64,000 nt of DNA from Flintibacter sp. KGMB00164 (GTDB lineage: Bacteria; Bacillota; Clostridia; Oscillospirales; Oscillospiraceae), in contig NZ_CP044227.1 of NCBI RefSeq assembly GCF_008727735.1, positions 1,922,001-1,986,000 of the forward strand, in the 5' to 3' direction. The notes under the pieces are model-generated. The model was not told the DNA's origin and made no database searches. It saw nothing but the letters and a program-made list of their open reading frames with translations. This document shows, in pieces, positions 49,988-58,363 of this stretch. Positions within the stretch are counted from its first letter, which is position 1. The number at the start of each line of letters is the position of its first letter. The position numbers and the translations under genes are program-made.

Positions 49988-52240
49988 TTACTTACTCTCC
50001 GGCTCCAGCAGGGACATCTGAGTCTCTCCCCGGTCCTCCTCCCGCAGCAGCGCGCCGGCGATGGGCAGGCTGCGGGCACGGTAGCGGGACAGGTTGACAA
50101 TGGGGGTGTCCGCCAAAGGCTTGGCATCGGTCACCACCCGCTTGGGCTTAAGGGCCATCACATTGACGCCCTGGGTGGTGCGGGTAGTTTTGGGAGCCAG
50201 GGCGGCGGTGTGGAAGATCATGCACCGGCCGTCGCTGGAATAGACCGCCATCTCCAGATCCTCCCGCAGCAGCAGGGCGGACACCAGGGGCGACTTATCC
50301 GAATAGGCTCCGGTGAGCTTTTTCCGCCGGGTCTGGGTCTGGTAGGCGGACAGCTCCACCCGGGCCACCTTGCCGTTTTCAAAGAAGAACAGCAACTGTC
50401 CGGAGTAATCTCCGGAGATACAGGCCCACAGCACCCGCTCCTCCGCCTCCATGGCCAGCTTGGTGGGCAGGTAGTCGCCCAGAACACTGGCCTTGCTGTC
50501 GTCGAACTCACTCAGGCGGGTTTTGTAGCACTGCTGCTTGTCGGTAAACACCAGCAGCTCGTCCCGGTTTGTGGCCTCCCACTGGAGGAAGGGACCATCC
50601 CCCTCCTTATACTTCTGGTCACTGGCCATGCGCAGGGACTGTGGCGTGATCTTTTTCAGATACCCCTCCCGGGAAAGGAACAGGTTGACCGGGTAGTCGG
50701 GCGTCTCGTCCTCCTGGGGCTCCTCCTCCAGCATGTGCTCGTAGACGATGTCGGTACGCCGGGGCTGGGCGTACTTCTTCTTCACGTCGGTAAGCTCCTT
50801 GGTGATGATCTTACGGATGCGCTTGGGATCGTTCACCGTGGCCTGGAGGTCGGCGATCTCTCCCTCCAGTGCCTCCACCTCCTGGGTGCGCTTGAGGATA
50901 TACTCCTTATTGATGTTGCGCAGGCGAATGTCTGCCACATATTCGGCCTGGATCTGGTCGATGCCAAACCCGATCATCAGGTTGGGCACCACCTCCGCGT
51001 CCTCCTCCGTCTCCCGGATGATGGCGATGGCCCGGTCGATGTCCAGCAGGATCCGCCGCAGACCTTTCAGCAGGTGCAGCTTATCCTCCTTCTTCTTCAT
51101 CTCATGGTACACCCGGCGGCGCACACAGTCCATACGCCAGGCGGTCCACTCCTCCAGAATTTCCCGCACTCCCATCACCCGGGGCATGCCCGCAATGAGG
51201 ATGTTGAAGTTGCAGGACTGGGAATCCATGAGCGGGGTGGCCCGGAACAGCTTGGCCATCAGCTTGTCCGGGTCGGTGCCCCGTTTGAGGTCAATGGTCA
51301 GCTTCAGACCGGAGAGGTCAGTCTCGTCCCGCATGTCGGCAATTTCCTTGATCTTGCCCGCCTTGATGAGCTCCGCCACCTTGTCCATAATGGCTTCGGA
51401 GGTGGTGGAGTAGGGAATCTCATAGATCTCGATGAGATTTTCACTTTTCAGATAGCGCCACTTGGAACGCACTTTAAAGGAGCCGCGGCCCGTGCGGTAA
51501 ATTTCTCCCAGCGCCTTCTCATCATAGATGAGCTCGCCGCCGGTGGGCAGATCAGGCCCCTTCAGGGTGGCCATCAGGTCGCACTCCGGATCCTTCAGAT
51601 AGGCGATGGTGGTATCGCACACCTCTCCCAGATTGAAGCCGCACAGGTTGCTGGCCATACCCACGGCGATGCCCTGGTTGGCGCTCACCAGCACGTTGGG
51701 GAAGGTGGTGGGCAGCAGGGTGGGCTCCTTCATCTTGCCGTCGTAGTTGTCCACAAAGTCCACGGTGTCCTGGTCGATGTCCCGGAACAGCTCGCCGCAG
51801 ATGGCGTCCAGGCGCACCTCGGTGTACCGGCTGGCCGCCCAGGCCATGTCCCGGGAGTACACCTTACCGAAGTTACCCTTGGAGTCCACAAAGGGGTGCA
51901 GCAGCGCCCCGTAGCCCCGGCTGAGGCGCACCATGGTGTCGTAGATGGCCGCGTCGCCGTGGGGATTGAGTTTCATGGTCTGCCCCACCACGTTGGCGCT
52001 CTTGGTCCGAGCCCCGCCCAGCAGCTTCATCTGGTACATGGTGTACAGGAGCTTGCGGTGGGAGGGCTTGAAGCCGTCGATCTCCGGGATGGCCCGGGAG
52101 ACGATGACGCTCATGGCGTAGGGCATATAGTTCAGTTCCAGCGTCTCAGTAATGGGCTGCTCCAGCACCTCGGCGTGCAGCCCCATGACGTTGGGGTTAT
52201 CGAATTTTTTCCCCTCCTGAGGGGTCTTCTTTTTTGCCAT
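49988..52240 (-). CDS. DNA gyrase/topoisomerase IV subunit A-type protein
   Basis: The 750-residue type IIA topoisomerase breakage-reunion subunit has the active-site Tyr139 in AASRYTEVRL, the PHGDAAIYDT loop near 93-102 and a long coiled-coil gate region (about 410-490). The C-terminal domain has weak beta-propeller-like repeats. Alanine 97 occupies the position of gyrase Ser83, a quinolone contact, while Asp101 matches Asp87. The gene is paired with its B subunit and lacks the GyrA box as far as I can see, so a topoisomerase IV-like role is favoured over gyrase. Confidence 0.88.
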   Translation of the reverse strand: MAKKKTPQEGKKFDNPNVMGLHAEVLEQPITETLELNYMPYAMSVIVSRAIPEIDGFKPSHRKLLYTMYQMKLLGGARTKSANVVGQTMKLNPHGDAAIYDTMVRLSRGYGALLHPFVDSKGNFGKVYSRDMAWAASRYTEVRLDAICGELFRDIDQDTVDFVDNYDGKMKEPTLLPTTFPNVLVSANQGIAVGMASNLCGFNLGEVCDTTIAYLKDPECDLMATLKGPDLPTGGELIYDEKALGEIYRTGRGSFKVRSKWRYLKSENLIEIYEIPYSTTSEAIMDKVAELIKAGKIKEIADMRDETDLSGLKLTIDLKRGTDPDKLMAKLFRATPLMDSQSCNFNILIAGMPRVMGVREILEEWTAWRMDCVRRRVYHEMKKKEDKLHLLKGLRRILLDIDRAIAIIRETEEDAEVVPNLMIGFGIDQIQAEYVADIRLRNINKEYILKRTQEVEALEGEIADLQATVNDPKRIRKIITKELTDVKKKYAQPRRTDIVYEHMLEEEPQEDETPDYPVNLFLSREGYLKKITPQSLRMASDQKYKEGDGPFLQWEATNRDELLVFTDKQQCYKTRLSEFDDSKASVLGDYLPTKLAMEAEERVLWACISGDYSGQLLFFFENGKVARVELSAYQTQTRRKKLTGAYSDKSPLVSALLLREDLEMAVYSSDGRCMIFHTAALAPKTTRTTQGVNVMALKPKRVVTDAKPLADTPIVNLSRYRARSLPIAGALLREEDRGETQMSLLEPESK

Positions 52241-52255
52241 TGGATTCCTTCCTTA

Positions 52256-54241
52256 TCACGAAATATCCGCCAGTTCCAGATATTTATAGCCGTTGTCCGC
52301 AATGTGGTTCTTCCGGCCCGCCAGGTCATCGCCCAGCAGCAGGTCAAAGACCTGAGCGGTGCGCTCCACGTCCTCCGGCATGACCTTGATGAGGCGGCGG
52401 GTGGCCGGGTTCATGGTGGTCAGCCACATCATGTCCGGCTCGTTCTCGCCCAGGCCCTTGGAGCGCTGGATGTCGTACTTCTTTCCCTCCAGAGTGGCCA
52501 CAATGTCATTCTTCTCCTTATCGGAGTAGGCAAACCAGGTTTTCTCCTTGCAGGTAATCTCATAGAGGGGAGATTCCGCGATATATACATAGCCCTGCTG
52601 GATGAGGGTGGGAGTCAGGCGGTAAAGCATAGTGAGCACCAGAGTACGGATCTGAAATCCATCCACGTCAGCATCGGTACAGATGACGATTTTGTTCCAG
52701 CGCAGGTTGGCCAGATCGAAGGTGGCCAGATCCTTGGCCCGCTTGTCGTGGACCTCCACGCCGCAGCCCAGCACCTTTAACAGGTCGGTAATGATGTCGC
52801 TCTTGAAGATCTTGCCGTAGTCGGCCTTCAAACAGTTGAGGATTTTTCCTCGGATGGGCATGATGGCCTGGAACTCTCCGTCCCGGGCCAGCTTGACGCT
52901 GCCCAGAGCGGAGTCACCCTCTACGATATACAGCTCGCTGCGCTCGATGTCCTTGGTGCGGCAGGGTACAAACTTCTGCACCCGGTTGGAGATATCCATG
53001 GAGCCGGTGAGCTTCTTTTTGATGTTCAGCCGGGTACGCTCAGCAGTCTCCCGGGAGCGCTTATTCACCAGCACCTGCTCGGCGATCTTCTGGGCATCGA
53101 AGGGATTCTCGATAAAGTAGACCTCCAGCTGAGAGCGGAGGAAATCGGTCATGGCCTCCTGAACAAACTTGTTGTTGATGGCCTTTTTGGTCTGGTTCTC
53201 ATAGGATGTCTGGGTGGAGAAGTTGTTGGAGACCAGCACCAGGGCGTCCTGCACATCGTTAAAGGTGATCTTGGCCTCGTTTTTCTGGTACTTCCCCTGC
53301 TGCTTGAGGTAGGCGTCAATGGCGGAGACGAAAGCGGACTTCATGGCCTTCTCCGGAGAGCCGCCGTGCTCCAGCCAGGAGGAGTTGTGGTAGTGCTCCA
53401 CCAGGGACACCCGGTTGGAGAAGCAGAAGGATACGCTCAGCTTTACCTTATATTCCGGCTTGTCGTCCCGGTCCCGGCCTTTCCGCTCGGTCTGCCAAAA
53501 CACAGGCTGGGTGAGGGGATCCTCCCCCGCCAGCTCGGTGACATAGTCCAGGATTCCGTTTTCATACTGAAAATCGGTGGTGATAAACTTGCCCGGAGTG
53601 GTCTCCTCCTTAAAGCGGAAGGTCACCCCTGCGTTGACCACTGCCTGGCGCTTCATCACGTCGGTGTAGTAGTCCACCGGGATGTCGATGTCGGTAAAGA
53701 CCTCCAGATCGGGCTTCCAGCGGAAGGTGGAGCCGGTCTTCTTACCCCGGTCGGTGGGCTCCTTCTTCAGTCCGCCCACATTTTCGCCCTTTTCAAAGTG
53801 GAGGGAGTACTTAAACCCGTCCCGCCAGATGGTAGCGTCAAAGAACTCACTGGCATACTGGGTGGCGCAGGAGCCCAGGCCGTTGAGACCAAGGGAATAT
53901 TCATAGTTGTCCCCGTCTCCGCCGTACTTGCCGCCGGCGTACAGCTCGCAGAACACCAGCTCCCAGTTGTACTTCTGCTCCTTCTCATTCCAGTCCACCG
54001 GACAGCCCCGGCCCTGGTCCTCCACCTGGATGGATTTGTCCAAAAAGCGGGTGACGGTGATCAGGCTGCCGTGGCCCTCCCGGGCCTCGTCGATAGCGTT
54101 GGACATAATTTCAAAGACGGCATGCTCGCATCCCTCCAGCCCGTCCGAGCCGAAAATAACACCGGGCCGCTTCCGTACCCGGTCGGCCCCCTTCAGGGCG
54201 GAAATGGATTCGTTGCCGTAGCTTGCTTTTTTCTGAGCCAT
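52256..54241 (-). CDS. DNA gyrase/topoisomerase IV subunit B-type protein
   Basis: The 661-residue ATPase subunit has the GHKL ATP site (EIMSNAIDEAREG near 43, DQGRGCPVD near 73, GLNGLGSC near 116), a transducer domain and the Toprim domain (YIVEGDSALGSVKLARD near 435, CTDADVDGFQIRTL near 530). The final PXXW-type tail is present. The ATG at 54241 follows GAGGACGAAAAAGG; an earlier in-frame ATG at 54286 overlaps the promoter. It starts the five-gene minus-strand operon ending in the lipoprotein. Confidence 0.9.
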   Translation of the reverse strand: MAQKKASYGNESISALKGADRVRKRPGVIFGSDGLEGCEHAVFEIMSNAIDEAREGHGSLITVTRFLDKSIQVEDQGRGCPVDWNEKEQKYNWELVFCELYAGGKYGGDGDNYEYSLGLNGLGSCATQYASEFFDATIWRDGFKYSLHFEKGENVGGLKKEPTDRGKKTGSTFRWKPDLEVFTDIDIPVDYYTDVMKRQAVVNAGVTFRFKEETTPGKFITTDFQYENGILDYVTELAGEDPLTQPVFWQTERKGRDRDDKPEYKVKLSVSFCFSNRVSLVEHYHNSSWLEHGGSPEKAMKSAFVSAIDAYLKQQGKYQKNEAKITFNDVQDALVLVSNNFSTQTSYENQTKKAINNKFVQEAMTDFLRSQLEVYFIENPFDAQKIAEQVLVNKRSRETAERTRLNIKKKLTGSMDISNRVQKFVPCRTKDIERSELYIVEGDSALGSVKLARDGEFQAIMPIRGKILNCLKADYGKIFKSDIITDLLKVLGCGVEVHDKRAKDLATFDLANLRWNKIVICTDADVDGFQIRTLVLTMLYRLTPTLIQQGYVYIAESPLYEITCKEKTWFAYSDKEKNDIVATLEGKKYDIQRSKGLGENEPDMMWLTTMNPATRRLIKVMPEDVERTAQVFDLLLGDDLAGRKNHIADNGYKYLELADIS

Positions 54242-54287
54242 ACCTTTTTCGTCCTCACAATAAAAAAATCCACAATGTAACAGCATA

Positions 54288-54317
54288 ATGATACTCCATT
54301 TCCCCGGAAAAAGTCAA
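54288..54317 (-). promoter_or_regulatory. Promoter for the topoisomerase operon
   Basis: TTGACT (54312-54317), 18 bp, TATCAT (54288-54293) on the minus strand. Confidence 0.5.
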
Positions 54318-54394
54318 GGAATGGGCGTCATGCTGTGTTTCTCGTATAAAATTCTCCATTCCACCCAAACTGTATTCCAAAAGGGGGAGAATTC

Positions 54395-54850
54395 ATGGGC
54401 TGTTTTGAAGTATTGGAATCGGGAGAGGGAATTCAGGATGAGATCGCCCGGCGGCTCCAGGACACCGGTGCCCTGGCCTGCGGCTGGTCCAGCCCCAGCC
54501 GCCCCGCCCTGCTGATCATCTCTCCCCGGGTGGCCGCCCAAACGCCCCACCTGGAGGGCGGGTGCCGCACCGTGCTGCTGCCTGGGGATGCCCCGGCGGA
54601 GCACTGGCAGCTCCAGGCGGCCAGCGCCGTCAGCTATGGCCCCGGTCCCCGGGACACCCTCACTCTGTCCAGCCGGGAGGGAAATCGGCTGTGGCTGGCC
54701 CTGCAGCGGGAGGTGGTCACCGTTCAGGGGCAGGTGGTGGAGCGGCAGGAGTTTCCCTTTCGTTCCACGGCGGCCCAGCCCACCCAGGCCGCCCTGGCGG
54801 TGGCGGGGGCGCTGCTTTTGCTGGGAGTTCGCCCAGAGCATCTGAGTTAG
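54395..54850 (+). CDS. Hypothetical protein
   Basis: This 151-residue protein has no domain I recognise. It looks soluble and alpha/beta, with a short hydrophobic alanine-rich stretch near the C-terminus (AALAVAGALLLLGV). Codon use matches neighbouring genes, and GGGGGAGA lies before the ATG, so it is probably real. It is divergent from the topoisomerase operon and precedes the copper operon, but has no evident link to either. Confidence 0.6.
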   Translation: MGCFEVLESGEGIQDEIARRLQDTGALACGWSSPSRPALLIISPRVAAQTPHLEGGCRTVLLPGDAPAEHWQLQAASAVSYGPGPRDTLTLSSREGNRLWLALQREVVTVQGQVVERQEFPFRSTAAQPTQAALAVAGALLLLGVRPEHLS

Positions 54851-54866
54851 CCTTTGCTATTTCCTA

Positions 54867-54895
54867 CTTGACAAGCAGGGATTTATGGACTACAA
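54867..54895 (+). promoter_or_regulatory. Promoter for the copA-csoR operon
   Basis: TTGACA (54867-54872), 17 bp, TACAAT (54890-54895). Confidence 0.8.
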
Positions 54896-54900
54896 TCAAG

Positions 54901-54924
54901 ATACCCCCCACCCCAGGGGGGTGT
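54901..54924. promoter_or_regulatory. CsoR operator
   Basis: ATACCCCCC and GGGGGGTGT flank an ACCCCA centre. This GC-rich pseudo-palindrome at the transcript start is typical of CsoR sites, and csoR is the last gene of the operon. Copper binding to CsoR would release it. Confidence 0.75.
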
Positions 54925-54950
54925 CATCCATAAGAAAGCAGGTGAACCCT

Positions 54951-55055
54951 TTGAAACAGACCTTTCCGATGCCCGACATGACCTGTTCCGCCTGCTTCAC
55001 ATCTCGTCCAAACCACATTGCCTGTGCGAAGATAAACAAGAGGTACATGAAATGA
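54951..55055 (+). pseudogene. Duplicated 5' end of copA, now a 34-codon leader ORF
   Basis: A TTG start with AGGTGA upstream begins a frame coding MKQTFPMPDMTCSAC, against MKQTFNVTGMTCSAC for copA itself. The DNA copies differ mainly at third positions except for four central codons. After the CxxC motif the match ends, and the frame runs on to a TGA that overlaps the copA ATG (ATGA). Two readings fit: a scar of a displaced copA, or a translated leader peptide with cysteines at 12, 15 and 25 and a histidine at 22. Confidence 0.72.
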
Positions 55056-57622
55056 AGCAAACATTCAACGTAACCGGTATGACCTGCTCCGCTTGCTCCG
55101 CCCATGTGGAAAAGGCAGTCAACAAGCTGGAGGCCGTCTCCAAGGCCGAGGTCAGCCTGATGACCAACTCCATGTCGGTGGAGTACGACTCCAACGCCAT
55201 CAGCCCCCAGGACATCATCCACGCTGTGGAACAGGCGGGCTACGGTGCCTCTCTCCCCCAGAAAGACAAATCCGCTCCCCTTCCCGATCCCAACAGCCAG
55301 TTAGCTCATGAACTGGGAGCCATGAAGCGGCGCCTCATCTGGTCCTTTGTCTTTCTCATTCCCCTCTTTTACATCTCCATGGGCCACATGCTGGGCGCTC
55401 CCCTTCCCTCCTTCTTGGTGGGCATGGAAAACGCGCTGGCCTTCGGCCTCACTCAGCTGCTGCTCACCCTGCCTATCTTATATGTCAATGATACTTACTA
55501 TAAGGTCGGCTTCAAAACCCTGTGGCACCGCGCCCCCAACATGGACTCCCTTATCGCCGTAGGCTCGGCGGCGGCAGTGACTTACGGTATCTTCGCCATC
55601 TACCAAATCGGCTATGGCCTGGGCCACAGCGACATGGAGCTGGTGGAGCGCTACCACATGGACCTGTACTTTGAGTCCGCCGGCATGATCCTCACCCTCA
55701 TCACCCTGGGCAAGTTTTTGGAGAAGCGCTCCAAGGGAAAAACCTCCCAGGCCATCAACCGCCTGATGGATCTGGCCCCCAAGACCGCCCATGTTCTCCG
55801 GGACGGCGCAGAGGTGGAGATCCCCGTGGAGGAGGTCCGGGTAGGCGACCATATTGTGGTCCGGCCCGGTCAGTCCATCCCGGTAGACGGTGTGGTGGTG
55901 GAGGGCAGCTCCGCCGTAGACGAGTCCGCCCTCACCGGCGAGTCCCTCCCGGTGGACAAGGGACCTGGTGACAAGGTGGCTGCCGCGTCCATGAACCGCT
56001 CCGGCTCCTTCACCTTTGAGGCCCTGCGGGTTGGCGAGGATACCACCCTGGCCCAGATGATCCGCTTAGTGGAGGAGGCCGCCGCCTCCAAGGCTCCTAT
56101 CGCCAAGCTGGCCGATAAGGTGGCCGGAGTATTTGTCCCGGTGGTCATGGCTATCGCCGCCGTCACCGCCCTGGTGTGGTTCTTTGTGGGCGGCTATGAC
56201 GTGACAAAGGCCCTCACCGCCGGTGTGGCCGTGTTGGTCATCTCCTGCCCCTGTGCTCTGGGGCTGGCCACCCCCGTGGCCATCATGGTGGGTACCGGCA
56301 AGGGGGCCGAAAATGGTATCCTAATCAAATCCGCCGAGGCACTGGAGACCCTCCACAGCATCGACACGGTGGTGCTGGACAAGACCGGCACCCTCACCCA
56401 GGGCAAACCGGTGGTCACCGACATCCTCCCCGGTAACGAGACCGACGAGGCCGGACTTCTCACTCTGGCCGCTTGCCTAGAGGCCCCCTCAGAGCATCCC
56501 CTGGCTACCGCCATTGTAGAGGAGAGTCGCCGCCGCGGCCTATCCTCCGCCGCGGTCACCAACTTTACCGCCGTCCATGGCCGGGGTGTGCGAGCCAATC
56601 TGAAGGGCCATCCTTTCCTGGCAGGCAATCAGGCCATGATGGAGGAGGCAGGCGTGTCCTTGGGCGACTTTCCCCAGAAAGCGGAGAAACTGGCCGCCCA
56701 GGGCAAGACGCCGTTGTACTTCGCTGACGAGAAGCAGGTGCTGGGCATCATTGCCGTGGCTGACACCCCCAAGCCCACCAGTGCCCAAGCGGTGTCCTCC
56801 TTCCGGCAACTGGGTCTGGACGTGGTCATGCTTACCGGCGACAACCAGCGCACTGCCGACGCTATCGGCAAGGAGCTGGGGGTCACCCAGGTCATGGCCC
56901 AGGTGCTTCCCCAGGACAAGGAGGCCAAGGTGCGCCAGCTCCAGGAGCAGGGCAAAAAGGTAGCCATGGTGGGCGACGGCATCAACGATGCCCCCGCTCT
57001 GGCCCGGGCCGACGTGGGTCTGGCCATTGGAGCAGGTACCGATGTGGCCATCGAGAGCGCCGATATCGTGCTGATGAAGTCCGACCTGCTGGACGCCGCC
57101 GCCGCGGTGGAGCTCAGCCGGGCCACCATCCGTAACATCAAAGAAAACCTGTTCTGGGCTTTCTTTTACAATACCCTTGGCATCCCTCTGGCCGCCGGTG
57201 TATTCTACCATTGGACCCACTGGCAGCTTAACCCCATGTTTGCCGCCGCAGCTATGAGCCTGAGCTCCTTCTGCGTGGTGTCCAACGCCCTGCGGCTGCG
57301 TTTCTTTAAGAGCAAATTCCGTCCCGCTCCCTGCGCCGGAGCCTGTCCTGCGGAACAGCCGGAGTTCGACGAGTCCAACCAAATCAACGAGAAAAAAGGA
57401 GACGAACAAACCATGGAAAAGAAAATTCAGATCGAAGGCATGATGTGTCAGCACTGTGTGGCCCACGTGGAAAAGGCTCTCACCGCTCTTGGCGGGGTCA
57501 GTGCCGCCCAGGCCGACCTGGAGGGCAAGTGCGCTACTGTCACCCTGTCCGCTCCGGTCTCTGACGAGGAGCTCAAGGAGGCGGTCACCGCCGCCGGCTA
57601 CGAGGTGGTGGGCATCCAGTGA
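55052..57622 (+). CDS. copA: Copper-exporting P-type ATPase with C-terminal CopZ-like domain
   Basis: The 856-residue P1B ATPase pumps Cu(I) out of the cell. It has an N-terminal heavy-metal domain (MTCSAC, C12/C15), eight membrane helices, the CPC motif in SCPCALGLATPVA near 399, the phosphorylation site DKTGT near 444 and GDGINDAPAL near 643. After the last helix, a linker and a second heavy-metal domain (MMCQHC) form residues 788-856. Most bacterial CopA end before this, so it is a fusion with copZ; an internal start may release it. It overlaps csoR by 4 bases. Confidence 0.95.
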   Translation: MKQTFNVTGMTCSACSAHVEKAVNKLEAVSKAEVSLMTNSMSVEYDSNAISPQDIIHAVEQAGYGASLPQKDKSAPLPDPNSQLAHELGAMKRRLIWSFVFLIPLFYISMGHMLGAPLPSFLVGMENALAFGLTQLLLTLPILYVNDTYYKVGFKTLWHRAPNMDSLIAVGSAAAVTYGIFAIYQIGYGLGHSDMELVERYHMDLYFESAGMILTLITLGKFLEKRSKGKTSQAINRLMDLAPKTAHVLRDGAEVEIPVEEVRVGDHIVVRPGQSIPVDGVVVEGSSAVDESALTGESLPVDKGPGDKVAAASMNRSGSFTFEALRVGEDTTLAQMIRLVEEAAASKAPIAKLADKVAGVFVPVVMAIAAVTALVWFFVGGYDVTKALTAGVAVLVISCPCALGLATPVAIMVGTGKGAENGILIKSAEALETLHSIDTVVLDKTGTLTQGKPVVTDILPGNETDEAGLLTLAACLEAPSEHPLATAIVEESRRRGLSSAAVTNFTAVHGRGVRANLKGHPFLAGNQAMMEEAGVSLGDFPQKAEKLAAQGKTPLYFADEKQVLGIIAVADTPKPTSAQAVSSFRQLGLDVVMLTGDNQRTADAIGKELGVTQVMAQVLPQDKEAKVRQLQEQGKKVAMVGDGINDAPALARADVGLAIGAGTDVAIESADIVLMKSDLLDAAAAVELSRATIRNIKENLFWAFFYNTLGIPLAAGVFYHWTHWQLNPMFAAAAMSLSSFCVVSNALRLRFFKSKFRPAPCAGACPAEQPEFDESNQINEKKGDEQTMEKKIQIEGMMCQHCVAHVEKALTALGGVSAAQADLEGKCATVTLSAPVSDEELKEAVTAAGYEVVGIQ
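57413..57622 (+). CDS. copZ: Copper chaperone CopZ-like product from an internal copA start
   Basis: Inside copA, in the same frame, AAAAAAGGAG (57392-57401) is followed 11 bases later by ATG at 57413. Translation from it gives a 69-residue heavy-metal-associated protein (MEKKIQIEGMMCQHC...) that is a complete CopZ: CxxC in the first loop, a beta-alpha-beta-beta-alpha-beta layout and the C-terminal AAGYEVVGIQ. Independent translation is inferred from this site; the E. coli copA gene makes a chaperone from its own start by frameshifting, so dual products are known in this family. Confidence 0.5.
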   Translation: MEKKIQIEGMMCQHCVAHVEKALTALGGVSAAQADLEGKCATVTLSAPVSDEELKEAVTAAGYEVVGIQ

Positions 57623-57882
57623 AAGCCGACCACGACCAGGTCACCCGCCTGCTGAAAACAGCCCGGGGACAGATCGACGGCATTTTGAAGATGGTAGAGG
57701 AGGACCGCTACTGCCTGGATGTATCCAATCAGCTCATGGCCACCCAGTCCATCTTGAAAAAGGCCAACCGCATGGTGCTAAAAGCCCATATGAACAGCTG
57801 CGTGCGCCAGGCAGTGGTCTCCGGCGATCCGGAGGAGAAGCTCAATGAACTGGCCCTGCTCTTGGATAAGCTGGCCGACTGA
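57619..57882 (+). CDS. csoR: Copper-sensing repressor CsoR
   Basis: The 87-residue all-helical CsoR/RcnR-family repressor has the Cu(I) ligand set C32, H57 and C61 (YCLDV and KAHMNSC). The start is GTG at 57619, overlapping the copA stop (GTGA). It probably binds the GC-rich dyad at the operon promoter and represses copA, csoR and itself until copper binds. The Cys-His-Cys pattern favours copper over nickel, formaldehyde or persulfide sensing. Confidence 0.93.
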   Translation: MKADHDQVTRLLKTARGQIDGILKMVEEDRYCLDVSNQLMATQSILKKANRMVLKAHMNSCVRQAVVSGDPEEKLNELALLLDKLAD

Positions 57883-58044
57883 GGCAAAAAACGGAAGGTC
57901 TGTAAAGCTATCTTAAGCTTCCTACACCTTTCTTGCCCTCCAGCCTAGAATTATGGTATGTTGAGCACGCGGACAGGGCGGCATTCCCCCTCTACCCCGC
58001 CCAACGTCCCGCCGATTTATCTTGCTTTTCTTCCTCTCCAAAGT

Positions 58045-58090
58045 ACAGCGCGCGCCTTGCAGAACAAGGCGCGCGCTGTGCTGTTTTTTT
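58045..58090 (+). terminator. Rho-independent terminator after csoR
   Basis: ACAGCGCGCGCCTTG and its 15-bp complement with a 5-nt loop, then GCTG and seven T residues. About 160 bp separate it from csoR; that gap shows no gene. Confidence 0.88.
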
Positions 58091-58092
58091 AA

Positions 58093-58347
58093 TTATCCGG
58101 CGGCAAGAACTTTCAAGGCCGCCACCAGAGCCTGCTGCTCCTCCGGACCATCGCAGCAGATCTCGATGGGGGTATCCCGTTTGATCCCGGCGGCCATCAC
58201 GCTGAGGATGCTCTTTCCATTGACGCTTTTATCTCCCACCTTGATGGTCACCTTGCAGGGATAGTTGGCTACCGCGCTGACAAACTCCTGAGCGGGCCGC
58301 ATATGAAGTCCACTTTCATGTAACACCGTGGTTTTCGCACATACCAT
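58093..58347 (-). CDS. HPr-family phosphocarrier protein
   Basis: The 84-residue PTS carrier has His15 in GLHMRPA (phosphorylated by enzyme I) and Ser46 in NGKSILSV (the HPr-kinase site in Firmicutes). It passes phosphate to the fructose-type permease encoded just upstream on the same strand, 16 bp away. A duplicated or pathway-specific HPr is likely, since no enzyme I gene is in the window. Confidence 0.92.
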   Translation of the reverse strand: MVCAKTTVLHESGLHMRPAQEFVSAVANYPCKVTIKVGDKSVNGKSILSVMAAGIKRDTPIEICCDGPEEQQALVAALKVLAAG

Positions 58348-58363
58348 ATGTCCGTTTCTCTCC

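Noticed and set aside
49982-52780. 932-codon open frame antisense to the topoisomerase genes
   Set aside because: Shadow frame; the topoisomerase A frame has all family motifs.
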